From: Rhizobiales bacterium UBA3584
GTDB lineage: Bacteria > Pseudomonadota > Alphaproteobacteria > Rhizobiales > Devosiaceae
Direction: 5' to 3'
Assembly (NCBI GenBank): GCA_002375765.1
Contig: DFMV01000045.1
Coordinates: 7,004-71,003 of the forward strand
Length of the DNA: 64,000 bases
Below are positions 17,826-29,827 of the stretch, one piece after another; within the stretch, counting starts at the first letter, position 1, and every line of letters begins with the position of its first letter. Under the pieces are notes generated by a model that did not search any database, had not been told where the DNA came from, and worked only from the letters and a program-made list of their open reading frames with translations. The translations under genes were made by a program, and so were the position numbers.

Positions 17826-17854
17826 CTTGAAGGGCCCTCCCCCCCTCCTTATAT
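17826..17854 (+). promoter_or_regulatory. Sigma-32 promoter of dnaK
   Basis: CTTG (17826-17829), 18 bp, then CTTATAT (17848-17854): a complete match to the alphaproteobacterial heat-shock consensus CTTG-N17/18-CYTATNT. The predicted transcript would have a leader of about 135 nt before the dnaK ATG at 17998. Confidence 0.75.
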
Positions 17855-17997
17855 AGCCAACAAGCCCGGGAAACCGGGCCAAATCCATCCCCCAGAGGGG
17901 TCCGGCACGACCGATCAATGCGATGCCGCAACGTGAATGGGCGCGTTGAGGGGTCAGAGCCAAATTTTAGGACTCGCTCGAGAAATGAGGTTTCGGA

Positions 17998-19908
<1,911 letters not shown>

Positions 19909-19931
19909 ACCTTCTGCCTTGAAAATGATCG

Positions 19932-19962
19932 CAGTGCCGCCTTCGGGCGGCACTGTTTTTTC
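19932..19962 (+). terminator. Rho-independent terminator of dnaK
   Basis: CAGTGCCGCC-ttcg-GGCGGCACTG: a perfect 10-bp stem with a stable UUCG tetraloop and a run of seven T residues. Confidence 0.92.
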
Positions 19963-19971
19963 CAGGGCGCC

Positions 19972-19987
19972 AGTTTCACGTGAATCA
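19972..19987. promoter_or_regulatory. parS-like site between dnaK and dnaJ
   Basis: AGTTTCACGTGAATCA differs from TGTTTCACGTGAAACA at two positions. It lies just after the dnaK terminator. Confidence 0.45.
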
Positions 19988-20182
19988 CCGGTGAGTGCTG
20001 GTCTTTTCGCCGCTGCCTATGGTAACAGGCAGCAACGATGATTACCTAGGCGCACAAGGGCTTCGGCCAATGCTGGCCCCAAGAGAGATGCGTCATGACA
20101 AGAACGGTTGGTTTGGCACAAGAGATGATCTTGCACCCGTCCATTTTCTGCCCCTGCCGCGATATGGGGGTACATTGAGCTC

Positions 20183-21310
20183 ATGAGCAAAGCCGATTTT
20201 TATTCCGTGCTCGGAGTCGAAAAATCCTGCGATGCCGCGGCGCTGAAATCCGCCTATCGCAAGCTGGCCATGCAGTATCATCCGGACCGCAATCCGGGAG
20301 ACACCGAGGCCGAGCACAAGTTCAAGGAAGTTTCCGAGGCCTACGACACGCTCAAGGACCCGCAAAAGCGCGCGGCCTATGACCGGTTCGGCCATGCGGC
20401 GTTCAACGGCGGCGGCGGTGGTGGAGCCCACGGGTTCGGGAATGACTTTTCCTCCTCGATGTCCGATATTTTCGAAGACATTTTCGGGGAATTCATGGGC
20501 GGGGCCTCACGCCAGCGCCAGCGCGACGGCCGCCAGCGCGGTTCGGATCTGCGCTACAATCTCGAAATTACCCTCGAAGATGCTTTTGCGGGCACGACAG
20601 TCGATATCGACGTGCCATCCCTGATCGGGTGCGAAACCTGCGATGGAACGGGCGCCAAGCCGGGCACCGGGTTTTCCACGTGCCGCATGTGCAGCGGGCA
20701 TGGCAAGGTGCGCGCGGCGCAAGGGTTCTTCACCATCCAGCAGACCTGTCCCCAGTGCCACGGGCGCGGGGAAACCATGGACCAGCCCTGCACGGACTGC
20801 CACGGGCAGGGTCGCAGGCAGACCTCGCGCACGCTTTCGGTCGATGTTCCAAAGGGAATCGAGGACGGTACGCGCATTCGCCTGGGCGGCGAAGGCGAGG
20901 CGGGATTGCGCGGCGGACCAGCCGGCGATCTTTACATTTTCGTTTCGGTAAAACCGCACCAGTTGTTCCAGCGTGACGGGGCCGATCTTTACGCCAAGGT
21001 GCCCATTTCTATGATCACCGCAGCTCTGGGCGGCGAGTTCGAAGTGCCGACGCTCGAAGGCAGCCGCGCCAAGGTCAAGGTCAATGAAGGCACCCAGCCC
21101 GGCCAGCGCGTGCGTTTGAAAGGCAAGGGCATGCCGGTGCTGCGCAGCCAGCAGGTCGGCGACCTCTACGTTCAGCTCGATGTGGAAACGCCGCAAAAGC
21201 TTTCAAAGCGCCAGCGCGAACTGCTCGAGGAGTTCGAAAACCTCTCCAACCGCGAAACCTCGCCGGGATCGGAAGGGTTTTTCGACAAGCTCAAGACCAT
21301 GTTCCACTGA
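20183..21310 (+). CDS. dnaJ: Chaperone protein DnaJ (Hsp40)
   Basis: 375 residues, full type-I DnaJ. J domain 1-70 with the HPD motif at 33-35, a glycine/phenylalanine-rich stretch around 75-95, four zinc-binding CxxCxGxG repeats ([32 protein letters not shown]), and the C-terminal substrate-binding domain. It stimulates DnaK ATPase and delivers substrates. A terminator and 274 bp separate it from dnaK, so it needs its own promoter; I could not find a clear sigma-32 match there. Confidence 0.98.
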   Translation: MSKADFYSVLGVEKSCDAAALKSAYRKLAMQYHPDRNPGDTEAEHKFKEVSEAYDTLKDPQKRAAYDRFGHAAFNGGGGGGAHGFGNDFSSSMSDIFEDIFGEFMGGASRQRQRDGRQRGSDLRYNLEITLEDAFAGTTVDIDVPSLIGCETCDGTGAKPGTGFSTCRMCSGHGKVRAAQGFFTIQQTCPQCHGRGETMDQPCTDCHGQGRRQTSRTLSVDVPKGIEDGTRIRLGGEGEAGLRGGPAGDLYIFVSVKPHQLFQRDGADLYAKVPISMITAALGGEFEVPTLEGSRAKVKVNEGTQPGQRVRLKGKGMPVLRSQQVGDLYVQLDVETPQKLSKRQRELLEEFENLSNRETSPGSEGFFDKLKTMFH

Positions 21311-21331
21311 GCCGGTCAGTGGGCATTCTGG

Positions 21332-21362
21332 AAAAGCCCTCCCACCGCGGAGGGCTTTTTTT
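21332..21362 (+). terminator. Rho-independent terminator of dnaJ
   Basis: AAAAGCCCTCC and GGAGGGCTTTT pair perfectly around a short loop, and the T-run continues; it lies 22 bp after the dnaJ stop. Confidence 0.9.
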
Positions 21363-21431
21363 GTCTGTGAGCGCTTGCCGCGGCCAAAGTGAGGCGGCTT
21401 AACTGGCGCAAAACCCAATCAGGAGATGCCA

Positions 21432-21983
21432 ATGGCTAGAGCCCTTACCCTTTGCGGCTCGATCCGCACCGGATCGGTCAACAAGATGCTTCAGGATGCG
21501 GTGGATGCCAAGCTCGCTGCGGCGGGGGTTACGGTCAATTCGATCACGCTCAAAGATTTCGAGATGCCGATTTTCAACCAGGATCTCGAGCCCGACAATG
21601 TGCCCGAGGCCGCGGGGCGACTGGCCGATCTGTTCCGATCCCATGATATCGTGTTTATCGCCACGCCCGAATACAATGGCGGGCTGCCGCCATTGATGGT
21701 CAACACGATCGCCTGGCTGTCGCGGCAAAAGCCTTCGCCCTTCCGGCATGCGGTGTTCGGGATCGGCGGGGTATCCTCGGGGCGCTACGGGACCATATGG
21801 GCGCAGAGCCATCTGCGCGATTCGCTTTCCAAGATCGGGGCGGTGGTGGTGCCGACGCTGCTTGGCACGGGGCCGGATTCAAGCGTCTTTGCCGATGACG
21901 GCACCGTGGCTGAGGCCGGCGTGATCGCCAAGATCGACCAGATGGTGAAAGAGCTCACCCATTTTTCGCGTGGCGGGATTTGA
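21432..21983 (+). CDS. NADPH-dependent FMN reductase family protein
   Basis: 183 residues with a flavodoxin-like fold. GSIRTGSVNKML is the FMN phosphate loop of the SsuE/ChrR-type reductases, and ATPEYNGGLPPLMVNTIAWLSR is the classic PEYN-G-P-LKN-DW-type block contacting the isoalloxazine ring. Likely an NAD(P)H:flavin or quinone reductase; the physiological acceptor is unknown. AGGAG six bases before the ATG at 21432 decides the start over the in-frame ATG at 21426. It stands between dnaJ and pyrF, probably as a separate unit. Confidence 0.9.
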   Translation: MARALTLCGSIRTGSVNKMLQDAVDAKLAAAGVTVNSITLKDFEMPIFNQDLEPDNVPEAAGRLADLFRSHDIVFIATPEYNGGLPPLMVNTIAWLSRQKPSPFRHAVFGIGGVSSGRYGTIWAQSHLRDSLSKIGAVVVPTLLGTGPDSSVFADDGTVAEAGVIAKIDQMVKELTHFSRGGI

Positions 21984-22055
21984 GGCCGGGCGCTTGCGCT
22001 CACGCGCAACTCGTGGCATCGAGCCCTCACACACCAAAGCACGCGGAGACATGGA

Positions 22056-22742
22056 ATGGCCGGTGACCTGATTGTCGGGCTCGATGTCGGGACACGCAGA
22101 GAAGCCGAGGACATGATTTCGCGGCTCGACGGCATCGTCGATTTCTACAAGATCGGCTATCAGCTCTTTTACGGCGGCGACGGGCTGATCGTGGGCAAGG
22201 AATTACTCAAGGCCGGAAAGCGCGTGTTTTTCGACCTCAAGCTTCTCGATATCGACAACACGGTTGCCAAAGGCGTCGCGGCGATTGCCGATACCGGGGC
22301 GACCATGCTGACGCTTCATGCCTATCCCAAGGCGATGGCGGCGGCGGTCAAGGCGGCCGAAGGGAGCTCCCTGTGCCTGCTTGGCGTAACGGTCCTCACC
22401 TCAATGGATCAGGCCGATCTCGATGAAGCCGGTTATGGCATTTCCGTTGACGAGCTTGTGGCGCGCCGGGCGCGGCAGGCGCGCGAAGCGGGCATGGGCG
22501 GTGTCGTCGCCTCGGCCTTCGAGGCGCGGGCCATACGCGAAATCGTCGGGCCCGACATGGCTGTCGTGACGCCGGGCATCCGCCCCTCGGGTTCTGACAA
22601 GGGCGACCAGAAGCGGGTGATGACACCGGCCGATGCGCTGACGGCGGGAGCGTCCCACCTTGTGGTGGCGCGCCCCATCATTGCCGCACCCAGCCCGCGC
22701 CAGAGCGCGCAGGCGGTGCTGGCCGAAATGCAGGCGGCGTAA
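22056..22742 (+). CDS. pyrF: Orotidine 5'-phosphate decarboxylase
   Basis: 228 residues, bacterial length. Last step of UMP synthesis. The catalytic D-x-K-x-x-D array is D60, K62, D65 in [19 protein letters not shown] at the N-terminus and VTPGIRPSG plus VVARPII near the C-terminus bind the phosphate. The dapB ATG follows 10 bases after the stop with its own GGGGA, so the two are probably co-transcribed. Confidence 0.97.
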   Translation: MAGDLIVGLDVGTRREAEDMISRLDGIVDFYKIGYQLFYGGDGLIVGKELLKAGKRVFFDLKLLDIDNTVAKGVAAIADTGATMLTLHAYPKAMAAAVKAAEGSSLCLLGVTVLTSMDQADLDEAGYGISVDELVARRARQAREAGMGGVVASAFEARAIREIVGPDMAVVTPGIRPSGSDKGDQKRVMTPADALTAGASHLVVARPIIAAPSPRQSAQAVLAEMQAA

Positions 22743-22752
22743 GGGGAACACC

Positions 22753-23559
22753 ATGGCATTGAAAATCGGGGTTGTGGGCGCGGGCGGGCGCATGGGACAG
22801 ACGGTTATCCGCGCGGTGGCTGCCCATGGCGGCATGACACTTGCGGCGGCTGCCGATCGGGACAATTCGAGCGTTCTGGGCAAGGATGCAGGCAGCCTGG
22901 TTGGGCTCGAACCTCTGGGAGTTGTCATCGGTGATACGCCGCTCGATATCGTCGACCAGGTGGATGCGGTGCTCGATTTCACGGCGCCGCAACTGAGCGT
23001 GGCGCTGGCCCGCCGGGCGGCCGAGCGCAAGCTGATCCACATTATCGGCACGACCGGCTGCTCGCCCGAAGACGACGCCGCGATCGCAAGGGCCGGTGCC
23101 GAGGGCGCGCGAATCGTCAAATCGGGCAATATGAGCCTTGGGGTGAACCTTCTTGCCGCGCTGGTCAAAAAGACAGCGGCCAGCCTCGATATCGGGTTCG
23201 ATATCGAAATTCTCGAAATGCATCACCGCCACAAGGTGGACGCGCCTTCGGGTACGGCGCTGCTTCTGGGCGAAGCGGCAGCCGAGGGCCGCGGCATCGA
23301 TCTTGCCGACAATTGGGTCAAGGTGCGTGACGGGCACACGGGGGCACGCGAGCCCGGCTCGATCGGCTTTGCCACACTGCGCGGCGGCGGAATTGTGGGC
23401 GAGCATTCGGTGCTGTTTTCGTCCATGGCCGAAACCATCACCCTGTCTCACTCTGCACGCGACCGGACGCTGTTTGCCGACGGCGCGCTCCGGGCGGCAC
23501 TGTGGGCCGCCGAGCAGCCGGCGGGTCTTTATTCCATGGCCGATGTTCTCGGCCTTTGA
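22753..23559 (+). CDS. dapB: 4-hydroxy-tetrahydrodipicolinate reductase
   Basis: 268 residues. NAD(P)H-dependent step of the diaminopimelate/lysine pathway, feeding peptidoglycan and lysine. The Rossmann loop is VGAGGRMGQ (residues 8-16); GTTG is the cofactor-binding stretch and [16 protein letters not shown] is the diagnostic substrate and catalytic block. The ATG at 22753 is preceded by GGGGA. An in-frame upstream extension lies inside pyrF and is rejected. Confidence 0.97.
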   Translation: MALKIGVVGAGGRMGQTVIRAVAAHGGMTLAAAADRDNSSVLGKDAGSLVGLEPLGVVIGDTPLDIVDQVDAVLDFTAPQLSVALARRAAERKLIHIIGTTGCSPEDDAAIARAGAEGARIVKSGNMSLGVNLLAALVKKTAASLDIGFDIEILEMHHRHKVDAPSGTALLLGEAAAEGRGIDLADNWVKVRDGHTGAREPGSIGFATLRGGGIVGEHSVLFSSMAETITLSHSARDRTLFADGALRAALWAAEQPAGLYSMADVLGL

Positions 23560-23607
23560 TTCTTTATGACCGCGCTATCGAACACGCTCAATGACAAGGA
23601 CTGATCT

Positions 23608-24222
23608 ATGACCGGCACGCTGATCCTCGTTCGCCACGGCCAGAGCGAATGGAACTTGAAAAATCTGTTCACCGGCTGGAAGAATCCCGGGCTGACCGAT
23701 CTGGGGATCGAGGAAGCGAAAAAGGCCGGGCAGGCGCTCAAGGCGCGCGGCACGGTTCCCGATGCCTATTTCACTTCGGCGCTGACCCGCGCGCAGCGCA
23801 CGCTCGATCTGATGCTCGAGGAAATGCGCATCACCGACCTCACGATCGTTCGCAGTCACAAGCTCAACGAGCGCGATTACGGTGACCTGTCGGGGCTCAA
23901 CAAGGACGACGCGCGGGAGAAATGGGGCGACGAACAGGTCCATATCTGGCGCCGCTCCTATGACGTGCCCCCGCCGGGTGGCGAGAGTCTGAAAGACACC
24001 GCGGCGCGGGTTCTGCCGTACTACGAAGCCGAGATCGAGCCGTTGCTCAAGGCTGGAAAGACCGTCCTGGTCACGGCGCACGGCAATTCGCTGCGGGCTT
24101 TGGTCATGAAGCTCGAGGGGCTTGACGAAGAAGCGATCCTCAAACGCGAAATCGCCACTGGAGCGCCAATCATTTACGGCATCGATGCCGAGGGCAAGCG
24201 GGTTTCGACCGAAGAGCTTTAG
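23608..24222 (+). CDS. gpmA: 2,3-bisphosphoglycerate-dependent phosphoglycerate mutase
   Basis: 204 residues, the short form found in alphaproteobacteria. Interconverts 3- and 2-phosphoglycerate in glycolysis. Catalytic H10 in [22 protein letters not shown], and the second histidine in [19 protein letters not shown] precedes the ATG. It is last in pyrF-dapB-gpmA and overlaps the convergent PerM gene by four bases. Confidence 0.96.
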   Translation: MTGTLILVRHGQSEWNLKNLFTGWKNPGLTDLGIEEAKKAGQALKARGTVPDAYFTSALTRAQRTLDLMLEEMRITDLTIVRSHKLNERDYGDLSGLNKDDAREKWGDEQVHIWRRSYDVPPPGGESLKDTAARVLPYYEAEIEPLLKAGKTVLVTAHGNSLRALVMKLEGLDEEAILKREIATGAPIIYGIDAEGKRVSTEEL

Positions 24223-25235
24223 TCAACGTTTTCGGGCGTATCGCCCAGGACGTCGCGCACATAAAGCTCGAGCACCAGGACGCGCAGAGCGGCAAGCAGG
24301 GGTGTGCCCAGCGCCACCCCGAGCGGGCCCAGTGCCACGCCCATGAACAAAAGGAAGATGACGGTCAGGGCCGGGGCGAGATTGACCACCCGATCCTGGA
24401 TCAGCGGGGTCGTGACATTGGCGTCGAACTGCTGGATCAGGGTATAGCCACCCAGAACGATGAGCGCGGTCGTCCAGTCCTGGCCGATCATCGACAGACC
24501 GATGGGGATGAAGGCCAGGATCGGCCCCACAAAGGGAATGAAGTTGAGCAGGCCCGCGATCAGGCCGAGCGTCAGCCCGTAGGACAGGCCCATTACAAGG
24601 AGGAGGGCTGTCGTCAATCCGCCCACAATCGCCATCAGCGCCAGCTGCCCCACCAGCCAGTGCTGAAGCGTCACGCCGGCCTTGCCGAGCACCTCGCGGG
24701 CCCGCGGGCGGGCCTTTATGGGCAAGAGAATGGTCAGCCCGTCGCGATATCGCCTGGGATCGATGGCGAGAAATATGCCGGTGAGAAAGACGATCACCAT
24801 GTTCGAAATCAGGCCGAACCCTGTGCCCAGGACGGCACCGGCGCCGCCAAAAATGGTCTGGGGTTCGGGGATGGCTTCGACGATATCGGTCACATCGAAG
24901 GTACGCGCCACCGGCAGGCCCCAATCATTGAGCTGGCTCGCCACCATGTCCCAGGCCTCGCCCAGTGCACTTGAAAGGGCATCGAACTGCGTGACAATCG
25001 TCACCCCGCCGCCGATGGCGGCAATGATGATGACCGCCACGACAAAGATCAGGGTCAGGACCACGGCAAACGCACGCGGGAGGACGGGCACGAGCCGCAT
25101 CGACAGCCGGATGAGCGCGTCGAGCACGGCGGCCACGAGAATGGCGGCAAACACCAGCATGAAGATGTGCGCGTAAAGCGCGACCAGCACCAGTGCCAGA
25201 AGTCCGATAAGTGCCAGAACTATTATGCGCGCCAA
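24219..25235 (-). CDS. AI-2E/PerM family transporter
   Basis: 338 residues with about seven to eight membrane segments and the family's conserved late block, [19 protein letters not shown], followed by [31 protein letters not shown] (shown as two blocks). The family includes TqsA (autoinducer-2 export) and PerM; substrate here unknown. I place the start at TTG 25235, five bases after a strong GGAGGG; the frame runs about 59 codons further upstream without membrane or family features. Confidence 0.88.
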   Translation of the reverse strand: MARIIVLALIGLLALVLVALYAHIFMLVFAAILVAAVLDALIRLSMRLVPVLPRAFAVVLTLIFVVAVIIIAAIGGGVTIVTQFDALSSALGEAWDMVASQLNDWGLPVARTFDVTDIVEAIPEPQTIFGGAGAVLGTGFGLISNMVIVFLTGIFLAIDPRRYRDGLTILLPIKARPRAREVLGKAGVTLQHWLVGQLALMAIVGGLTTALLLVMGLSYGLTLGLIAGLLNFIPFVGPILAFIPIGLSMIGQDWTTALIVLGGYTLIQQFDANVTTPLIQDRVVNLAPALTVIFLLFMGVALGPLGVALGTPLLAALRVLVLELYVRDVLGDTPENVD

Positions 25236-25293
25236 ATCAGCCCTCCGCCTCTTACGAGAGGCTAAGGCCTGAAACGCCCAGGAGTTCCATGCG

Positions 25294-26175
25294 CTATTGT
25301 GAAGCGAGGAGCCCCGCTTCCCAGCCCAGAATGGCGCGTTTGCGCACGATGCCCCAATGATAGCCGGTGAGCGCACCGCTCGAGCCCACGATCCGATGAC
25401 AGGGGACGACAAAGGAAATGGGGTTGCGCCCGACCGCCCGGCCGATGGCGCGGGCTGCGTTGGGCTTTCCTACCGCCCTTGCGACCTCGCCATAGGTGGC
25501 GGCGCGACCGGCGGGCACCTTGAGCAGGGTTTCCCAGACCTTGATCTCGAACTGGGAGCCGATCATCACCAGCCGGACCGGCTGTTGGGGATCCCACCGG
25601 TCAGGATCGAAAATGCGGACGGCAATCGGGGCAACCGCGTTGTCGTCGCGCCTGTACCCGGCATTCGGCCAGCGGCTGGCCAGATCTTCAAAGGCGTACT
25701 GCTCCTTGCCGTCATCGGCAAAGGAAATGCCGGCCACGCCATATTGGGTGACCATCAGGCACACCTTTCCGAAGGGCGATGGCGCATAGCCCCAGGTGAC
25801 TTCGAGCCCGGCCCCCTTTGCGCGGTAGATGCCCGGAGGCACCGCGTCATAGGTCACGAACAGGTCATGGAGACGGGAGGGGCCCGAAAGGCCCAACTCA
25901 TAGGTCGTATCGAGCACGCTCATATTGTCGCGCAAAAGCTTTCGCGCGTGGTCGAGCGCCACGGCCTGGGCAAAGCTCTTGGGCGTCAACCCGCACCAGC
26001 GGCGGAACATATCGACCAGCTGGTGTTCGCTGATCGAGAGCGCATGGGCCAGCCCGGCGATATCGGACGCTTCGGGGCCAGGCATCGAGAGGTATTCGAT
26101 GGCCCGCGCGATGGTGCGATAGGTCTCGGCGCTGGTCATATCGGGAAGCTGTGAAATTGGTGTCATCTCGTTCAT
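25294..26175 (-). CDS. HTH-Ogt fusion: methylated-DNA--protein-cysteine methyltransferase
   Basis: 293 residues. Residues 15-115 form an AraC-type helix-turn-helix (ISEHQLVDMFRRWCGLTPKSFAQ). The C-terminal part is an O6-alkylguanine-DNA alkyltransferase with the suicide cysteine in PCHRIVGSSGALTGYHWG and the DNA-binding YGEVARAVGKPNAARAIGRAVGRNP region. This is the layout of Ada lacking its N-terminal zinc/phosphotriester-sensing domain, so it can probably repair O6-methylguanine but cannot be switched by methylphosphotriesters as E. coli Ada is. The start ATG at 26175 gives MNEMTPISQ. Confidence 0.92.
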   Translation of the reverse strand: MNEMTPISQLPDMTSAETYRTIARAIEYLSMPGPEASDIAGLAHALSISEHQLVDMFRRWCGLTPKSFAQAVALDHARKLLRDNMSVLDTTYELGLSGPSRLHDLFVTYDAVPPGIYRAKGAGLEVTWGYAPSPFGKVCLMVTQYGVAGISFADDGKEQYAFEDLASRWPNAGYRRDDNAVAPIAVRIFDPDRWDPQQPVRLVMIGSQFEIKVWETLLKVPAGRAATYGEVARAVGKPNAARAIGRAVGRNPISFVVPCHRIVGSSGALTGYHWGIVRKRAILGWEAGLLASQ

Positions 26176-26227
26176 GGGCTCACACTATCGACCGATCTGG
26201 TACCGTACGACCCGATTTTTACGTCGA

Positions 26228-26695
26228 TCAGCGCTTTGCCCGGCTCAAAGCATGCCCGAAGGCATCGGCAAAACTCGCCTTGTCGTCGGGGGTGAGGAAC
26301 CGCCCGATCTCGATCTCGCCTTCGCGCGTCACGATCTTGAGCGCCGTAACCCGGTTCTCATTGTCTCTGATGACCGAGAGCCGGATGAAGAAGGGATTGA
26401 ACGAGACAGCGGTTTCCCGGCCCTTCTTGGTGACATGGCGGATATCGAGGGCATCGGGCCAGAGGGTGATTTCCTCGAACATGTCCTTGTCGCGCAGCGA
26501 AGCGGTGAGCGCCCAATAGAGCAGGAGCACATCGAGCCCCAGAAGCCCCACGACCGGCCAGGCGCCCATGGCGTAAAACGCGATGCCGGGGATCGACGCC
26601 ATGACGCTGGTGAATGCTATCACCCAGCGGATTGCCTGGGGCGAAAGCGAGCGGTGAGGGCTCAGCAATGCGGCAAAGAGCGGGCTCTGGGTCAT
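26228..26695 (-). CDS. DUF2244 membrane protein
   Basis: 155 residues with two close membrane segments (about residues 22-62) and a soluble C-terminal beta-rich part containing FNPFFIRLSV and the GEIEIGRFLTPDDK motif typical of DUF2244 (integral membrane proteins of alphaproteobacteria, often near nth). Function unknown. It is divergent from nth, with 78 bp between them. Confidence 0.85.
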   Translation of the reverse strand: MTQSPLFAALLSPHRSLSPQAIRWVIAFTSVMASIPGIAFYAMGAWPVVGLLGLDVLLLYWALTASLRDKDMFEEITLWPDALDIRHVTKKGRETAVSFNPFFIRLSVIRDNENRVTALKIVTREGEIEIGRFLTPDDKASFADAFGHALSRAKR

Positions 26696-26773
26696 CTCGG
26701 CTTGCCTTTTGGGCTCATGACCATTCTAAGGGGATTGTCCGGACAAAAATCAAATCAAATATCGCCGCGCCCC

Positions 26774-27421
26774 ATGCCCAAGCCACTGACCAGGGCCGAG
26801 ATCGAAAAGATCTTCGAAGCCTTCTCGCTTCACGATCCCGAGCCCAAGGGTGAACTCGACTACGTCAATGTCTTTACGCTTCTGGTCGCCGTGGTGTTGT
26901 CCGCCCAGGCCACCGATGTGGGAGTCAACAAGGCAACCAGGGCGCTGTTTGCCATTGCCGATACGCCCGAAAAGATGGTGGCGCTGGGCGAAGACGCTAT
27001 CCGCGAGCATATCAAGACCATCGGGCTGTACCGCAACAAGGCCAAAAACGTCTTCCTTTTGAGCCAGATGCTGATCGAAAAATACGACGGCCAGGTCCCC
27101 GATACCCGCGAGGCGCTCGAGGCCCTGCCCGGGGTGGGCCGCAAGACAGCAAACGTGGTGCTCAATATCGGGTTCGGCCAGCCCACCATTGCCGTGGACA
27201 CCCATCTGTTTCGCGTGGGCAACCGCACGGGGATCGCGCCGGGCAAAACGCCGCTGGCTGTGGAGCTGGCGCTTCTCAAGCGGGTACCCAAGCACTATCT
27301 GCTGCACGCCCATCACTGGCTGATCCTGCATGGGCGCTATGTGTGCAAGGCGCGCAAGCCCGAATGCTATCGCTGCATCATCGCCGAGTGGTGCCGCTAT
27401 CCGGCCAAGACCGCCGGCTAG
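26774..27421 (+). CDS. nth: Endonuclease III
   Basis: 215 residues. DNA glycosylase/AP lyase removing oxidised pyrimidines. Helix-hairpin-helix LPGVGRKTANVVL carries the catalytic lysine; the catalytic aspartate is in AVDTHLFRVGNR. The iron-sulphur cluster ligands are C191, C198, C201 and C207 in the exact C-x6-C-x2-C-x5-C spacing. The ATG at 26774 is used; a very long in-frame extension upstream is antisense to DUF2244 and is not real. Confidence 0.97.
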   Translation: MPKPLTRAEIEKIFEAFSLHDPEPKGELDYVNVFTLLVAVVLSAQATDVGVNKATRALFAIADTPEKMVALGEDAIREHIKTIGLYRNKAKNVFLLSQMLIEKYDGQVPDTREALEALPGVGRKTANVVLNIGFGQPTIAVDTHLFRVGNRTGIAPGKTPLAVELALLKRVPKHYLLHAHHWLILHGRYVCKARKPECYRCIIAEWCRYPAKTAG

Positions 27422-27491
27422 ACCGGTTGCGCCCCCGGCCGCTATGGCTTAAGCGAGGGGCAGTATCCATGACAGTTTATGCGGAGCGCCG

Positions 27492-28493
27492 ATGACCACG
27501 CGGTTCGACGTCCTGACCATCGGCAACGCCATCGTCGATGTGATCGCCCCGATCGATGACACTTTCCTTGTCGATGAAGGCTTGCGCAAATCGATCATGC
27601 ATCTTGTCGATGCGGATCGCTCGGCGGATCTTTTCTCCAAGATGCCCCAGAACAAGACCATCATTCCGGGCGGCAGTTCGGCCAATACGGCGGCGGGCGT
27701 TGCGGCGCTGGGCGGCCGGGCCGCGTTTGTGGGCAAGGTTGCCGAGGACGAGCTGGGCCTGATCTTCCGGGACGATTTCGATACCAAGGGGATCGGGTAT
27801 GAAACCGGCTATCTTTATGACGGCCCGGCCACCGCGCGCTCGATGATCCTTGTGACGCCCGATGGCGAGCGCACCATGAACACCTATCTGGGCGCCTGCC
27901 AGCACCTGACCGAAGACGATATCGTCGAGGAGACCATAGGGGCTTCGGCCATTACCTATATGGAAGGCTATCTGTGGGACCCCCCGCAAGCCAAGAAGGC
28001 CTTCGTCAAGGCCGCCCACTACGCCCACAAGAATGAGCGTGCCGCAGCGATCACGCTGTCGGACCCGTTCTGCGTCAACCGGTTCCGCAACGAGTTTCTC
28101 GATCTCATCAAGTCAAAGACCATGGATTACGTCTTTGCCAATATCGAGGAGGTCAAGGCGCTCTATGATACCGACGATCTCAACGTCGCCGTGCGCCAGT
28201 TGGCCGAAGACGCCGAAATCGCAGCGGTCACCATGGGCGCGCGCGGCGCCATGGCGATCAAGAACGGGGAAATCGTTTCAGTCCCGGCCTTTCCAGTCAG
28301 CGATGTCGTCGATGTGACCGGCGCGGGCGATCTTTTCGCATCGGGCTTCCTGCTCGCCACGGCGCGCGGACAATCGATGGAAGAGGCGCTCAAGCTGGGG
28401 TGCCTGGCCGCATCGGAAGTGATTTCGCACTATGGCGCGCGCCCGGTGGCCGATCTCAAGGAACTCGCACGCGGCGAAGGTATAGCCGTCTAG
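27492..28493 (+). CDS. PfkB-family adenosine/sugar kinase
   Basis: 333 residues of the ribokinase/PfkB superfamily. N-terminal [13 protein letters not shown], substrate loop [16 protein letters not shown], and the C-terminal ATP-binding signature [14 protein letters not shown] with the catalytic aspartate. Rhizobial orthologues are annotated as adenosine kinase, which fits the N-terminal sequence, but the substrate cannot be proven here. GGAG precedes the ATG. It overlaps the convergent coaA by four bases. Confidence 0.9.
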   Translation: MTTRFDVLTIGNAIVDVIAPIDDTFLVDEGLRKSIMHLVDADRSADLFSKMPQNKTIIPGGSSANTAAGVAALGGRAAFVGKVAEDELGLIFRDDFDTKGIGYETGYLYDGPATARSMILVTPDGERTMNTYLGACQHLTEDDIVEETIGASAITYMEGYLWDPPQAKKAFVKAAHYAHKNERAAAITLSDPFCVNRFRNEFLDLIKSKTMDYVFANIEEVKALYDTDDLNVAVRQLAEDAEIAAVTMGARGAMAIKNGEIVSVPAFPVSDVVDVTGAGDLFASGFLLATARGQSMEEALKLGCLAASEVISHYGARPVADLKELARGEGIAV

Positions 28494-29434
28494 ACCTTGC
28501 GCAACGCCACTTCGTGGATGGAGTGGTCGGCGCCTTTCTTGAGAATCAGATCGGCCCGCCCGCGGGTGGGCAGGATGTTTTCGCGCAGATTCGGCAAATT
28601 GATAGACTGCCAGATGGACTTGGCCGTCGAAACTGCCGTCAGCTCGGAAAGCTCGGAAAAGCGCTTGAAAAAGCTCTGGGGGTCGCGGAAAGCCGTTTCG
28701 CGCAGCTTCATGAAGCGCTCCACATACCAGGCCTCGAGCACGTCCTCGTCGGCGTCGATATAGACCGAGAAATCGATGAAGTCGGACGCGAAGACGATCG
28801 GGTTGCCGGTTTTAGGCAATTCGCCGGGCTGAAGAATGTTGAGCCCCTCGACGATGAGAATGTCGGGGCTCTCCACGGTGTTGGTCTTGTCGGGTACGAT
28901 ATCGTAGACCAGATGAGAATAGGTCGGGGCGCTGACCCTGGGCTGGCCCGATTTGATCGCGGCGAGAAACTGAACGAAGGCCGACCGGTCATAGCTTTCG
29001 GGAAAACCCTTGCGCTGCATCAACCCGCGCTCCTCGAGCACCCTGTTGGGATAGAGGAACCCGTCGGTGGTGATGAGATCGACCTTGGGCGAGCTCGGCC
29101 AGCGGCGCAGCAAGGCGCGCAGGATGCGGGCGGTGGTCGATTTGCCCACCGCCACCGAACCGGCAACACCGATGATGAAGGGCACCTTTGCCCCGTTATG
29201 GCCCAGAAAGCGCGTCGAGGCGTAGTGGATGCCCTGAATGGCTTCGACGTAGAACGAGAGCAGTCGGGTTAGCGGCAGATAGACGATTTCGGCTTCAGCC
29301 AGCGAGATCGGATCGTTGAGGGCCCGGAGGTGTTCGATATCTTCGGCATTGAGCGTCATGGGCTCGTCAGCGCGCAGCCGTGCCCATTCGTCGATAGAAA
29401 AACTCAGATAAGGCGTGTAGGAACTCTTGGGCAT
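28490..29434 (-). CDS. coaA: Type I pantothenate kinase
   Basis: 314 residues, like E. coli CoaA (316). Phosphorylates pantothenate, the first committed step of coenzyme A synthesis. P-loop [34 protein letters not shown], and IVEGLNIL are diagnostic of the bacterial type I enzyme. It is the distal gene of the his operon; hisE ends only two bases before it. This his-coaA linkage is conserved in Rhizobiales. coaE, the last CoA-pathway enzyme, is also in this window but in another operon. Confidence 0.97.
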   Translation of the reverse strand: MPKSSYTPYLSFSIDEWARLRADEPMTLNAEDIEHLRALNDPISLAEAEIVYLPLTRLLSFYVEAIQGIHYASTRFLGHNGAKVPFIIGVAGSVAVGKSTTARILRALLRRWPSSPKVDLITTDGFLYPNRVLEERGLMQRKGFPESYDRSAFVQFLAAIKSGQPRVSAPTYSHLVYDIVPDKTNTVESPDILIVEGLNILQPGELPKTGNPIVFASDFIDFSVYIDADEDVLEAWYVERFMKLRETAFRDPQSFFKRFSELSELTAVSTAKSIWQSINLPNLRENILPTRGRADLILKKGADHSIHEVALRKV

Positions 29435-29436
29435 TC

Positions 29437-29757
29437 TCAGTCCCTGGGCCTTGCGGCCTTTTCGGCCAGACCCGATTGCGCCGTGCGCCGGTCAAGTTCA
29501 TCGGACACTTCAGAGAGCGCCACGCCCTCCGAGCGCAACAGAACCAGAAGGTGATAGACAAGGTCGGCGCCTTCCTTGACCAGTTCCTCGCGATCGCCGC
29601 TCATCGCCGCAATCACTGTCTCAACGGCCTCTTCGCCCAGTTTCTGGGCGCATTTGGCGGTTCCCCTGGCGATCAGCTTTGCCGTATAGGACTCCTCGGG
29701 CGAGGCGTTCGCCCGCTCGGCCAGGCGCGCGTCAAGCGCTTCGATGCTCAATGTCAT
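29437..29757 (-). CDS. hisE: Phosphoribosyl-ATP pyrophosphatase
   Basis: 106 residues, stand-alone HisE. Hydrolyses PR-ATP to PR-AMP (second histidine step). All-alpha MazG-like fold with [20 protein letters not shown] and the metal-binding [13 protein letters not shown] block. It lies 70 bp after hisF and two bases before coaA. HisI is not fused and must be elsewhere on the chromosome. Confidence 0.95.
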   Translation of the reverse strand: MTLSIEALDARLAERANASPEESYTAKLIARGTAKCAQKLGEEAVETVIAAMSGDREELVKEGADLVYHLLVLLRSEGVALSEVSDELDRRTAQSGLAEKAARPRD

Positions 29758-29827
29758 GAATTGGGCCTCCGTCTCCCCGCCATCCGTCTAATCATCGCCG
29801 GGGGCAGGGTGCAAGCAGTCAAAAAGG

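Noticed and set aside
20676..20684. CCACGTGCC inside dnaJ as a parS
   Set aside because: Only the central CACGTG is shared; the flanking bases do not match TTCACGTGAA.
26174..26773. 200-codon N-terminal extension of nth
   Set aside because: It lies antisense to DUF2244; the conserved Nth start is at 26774.
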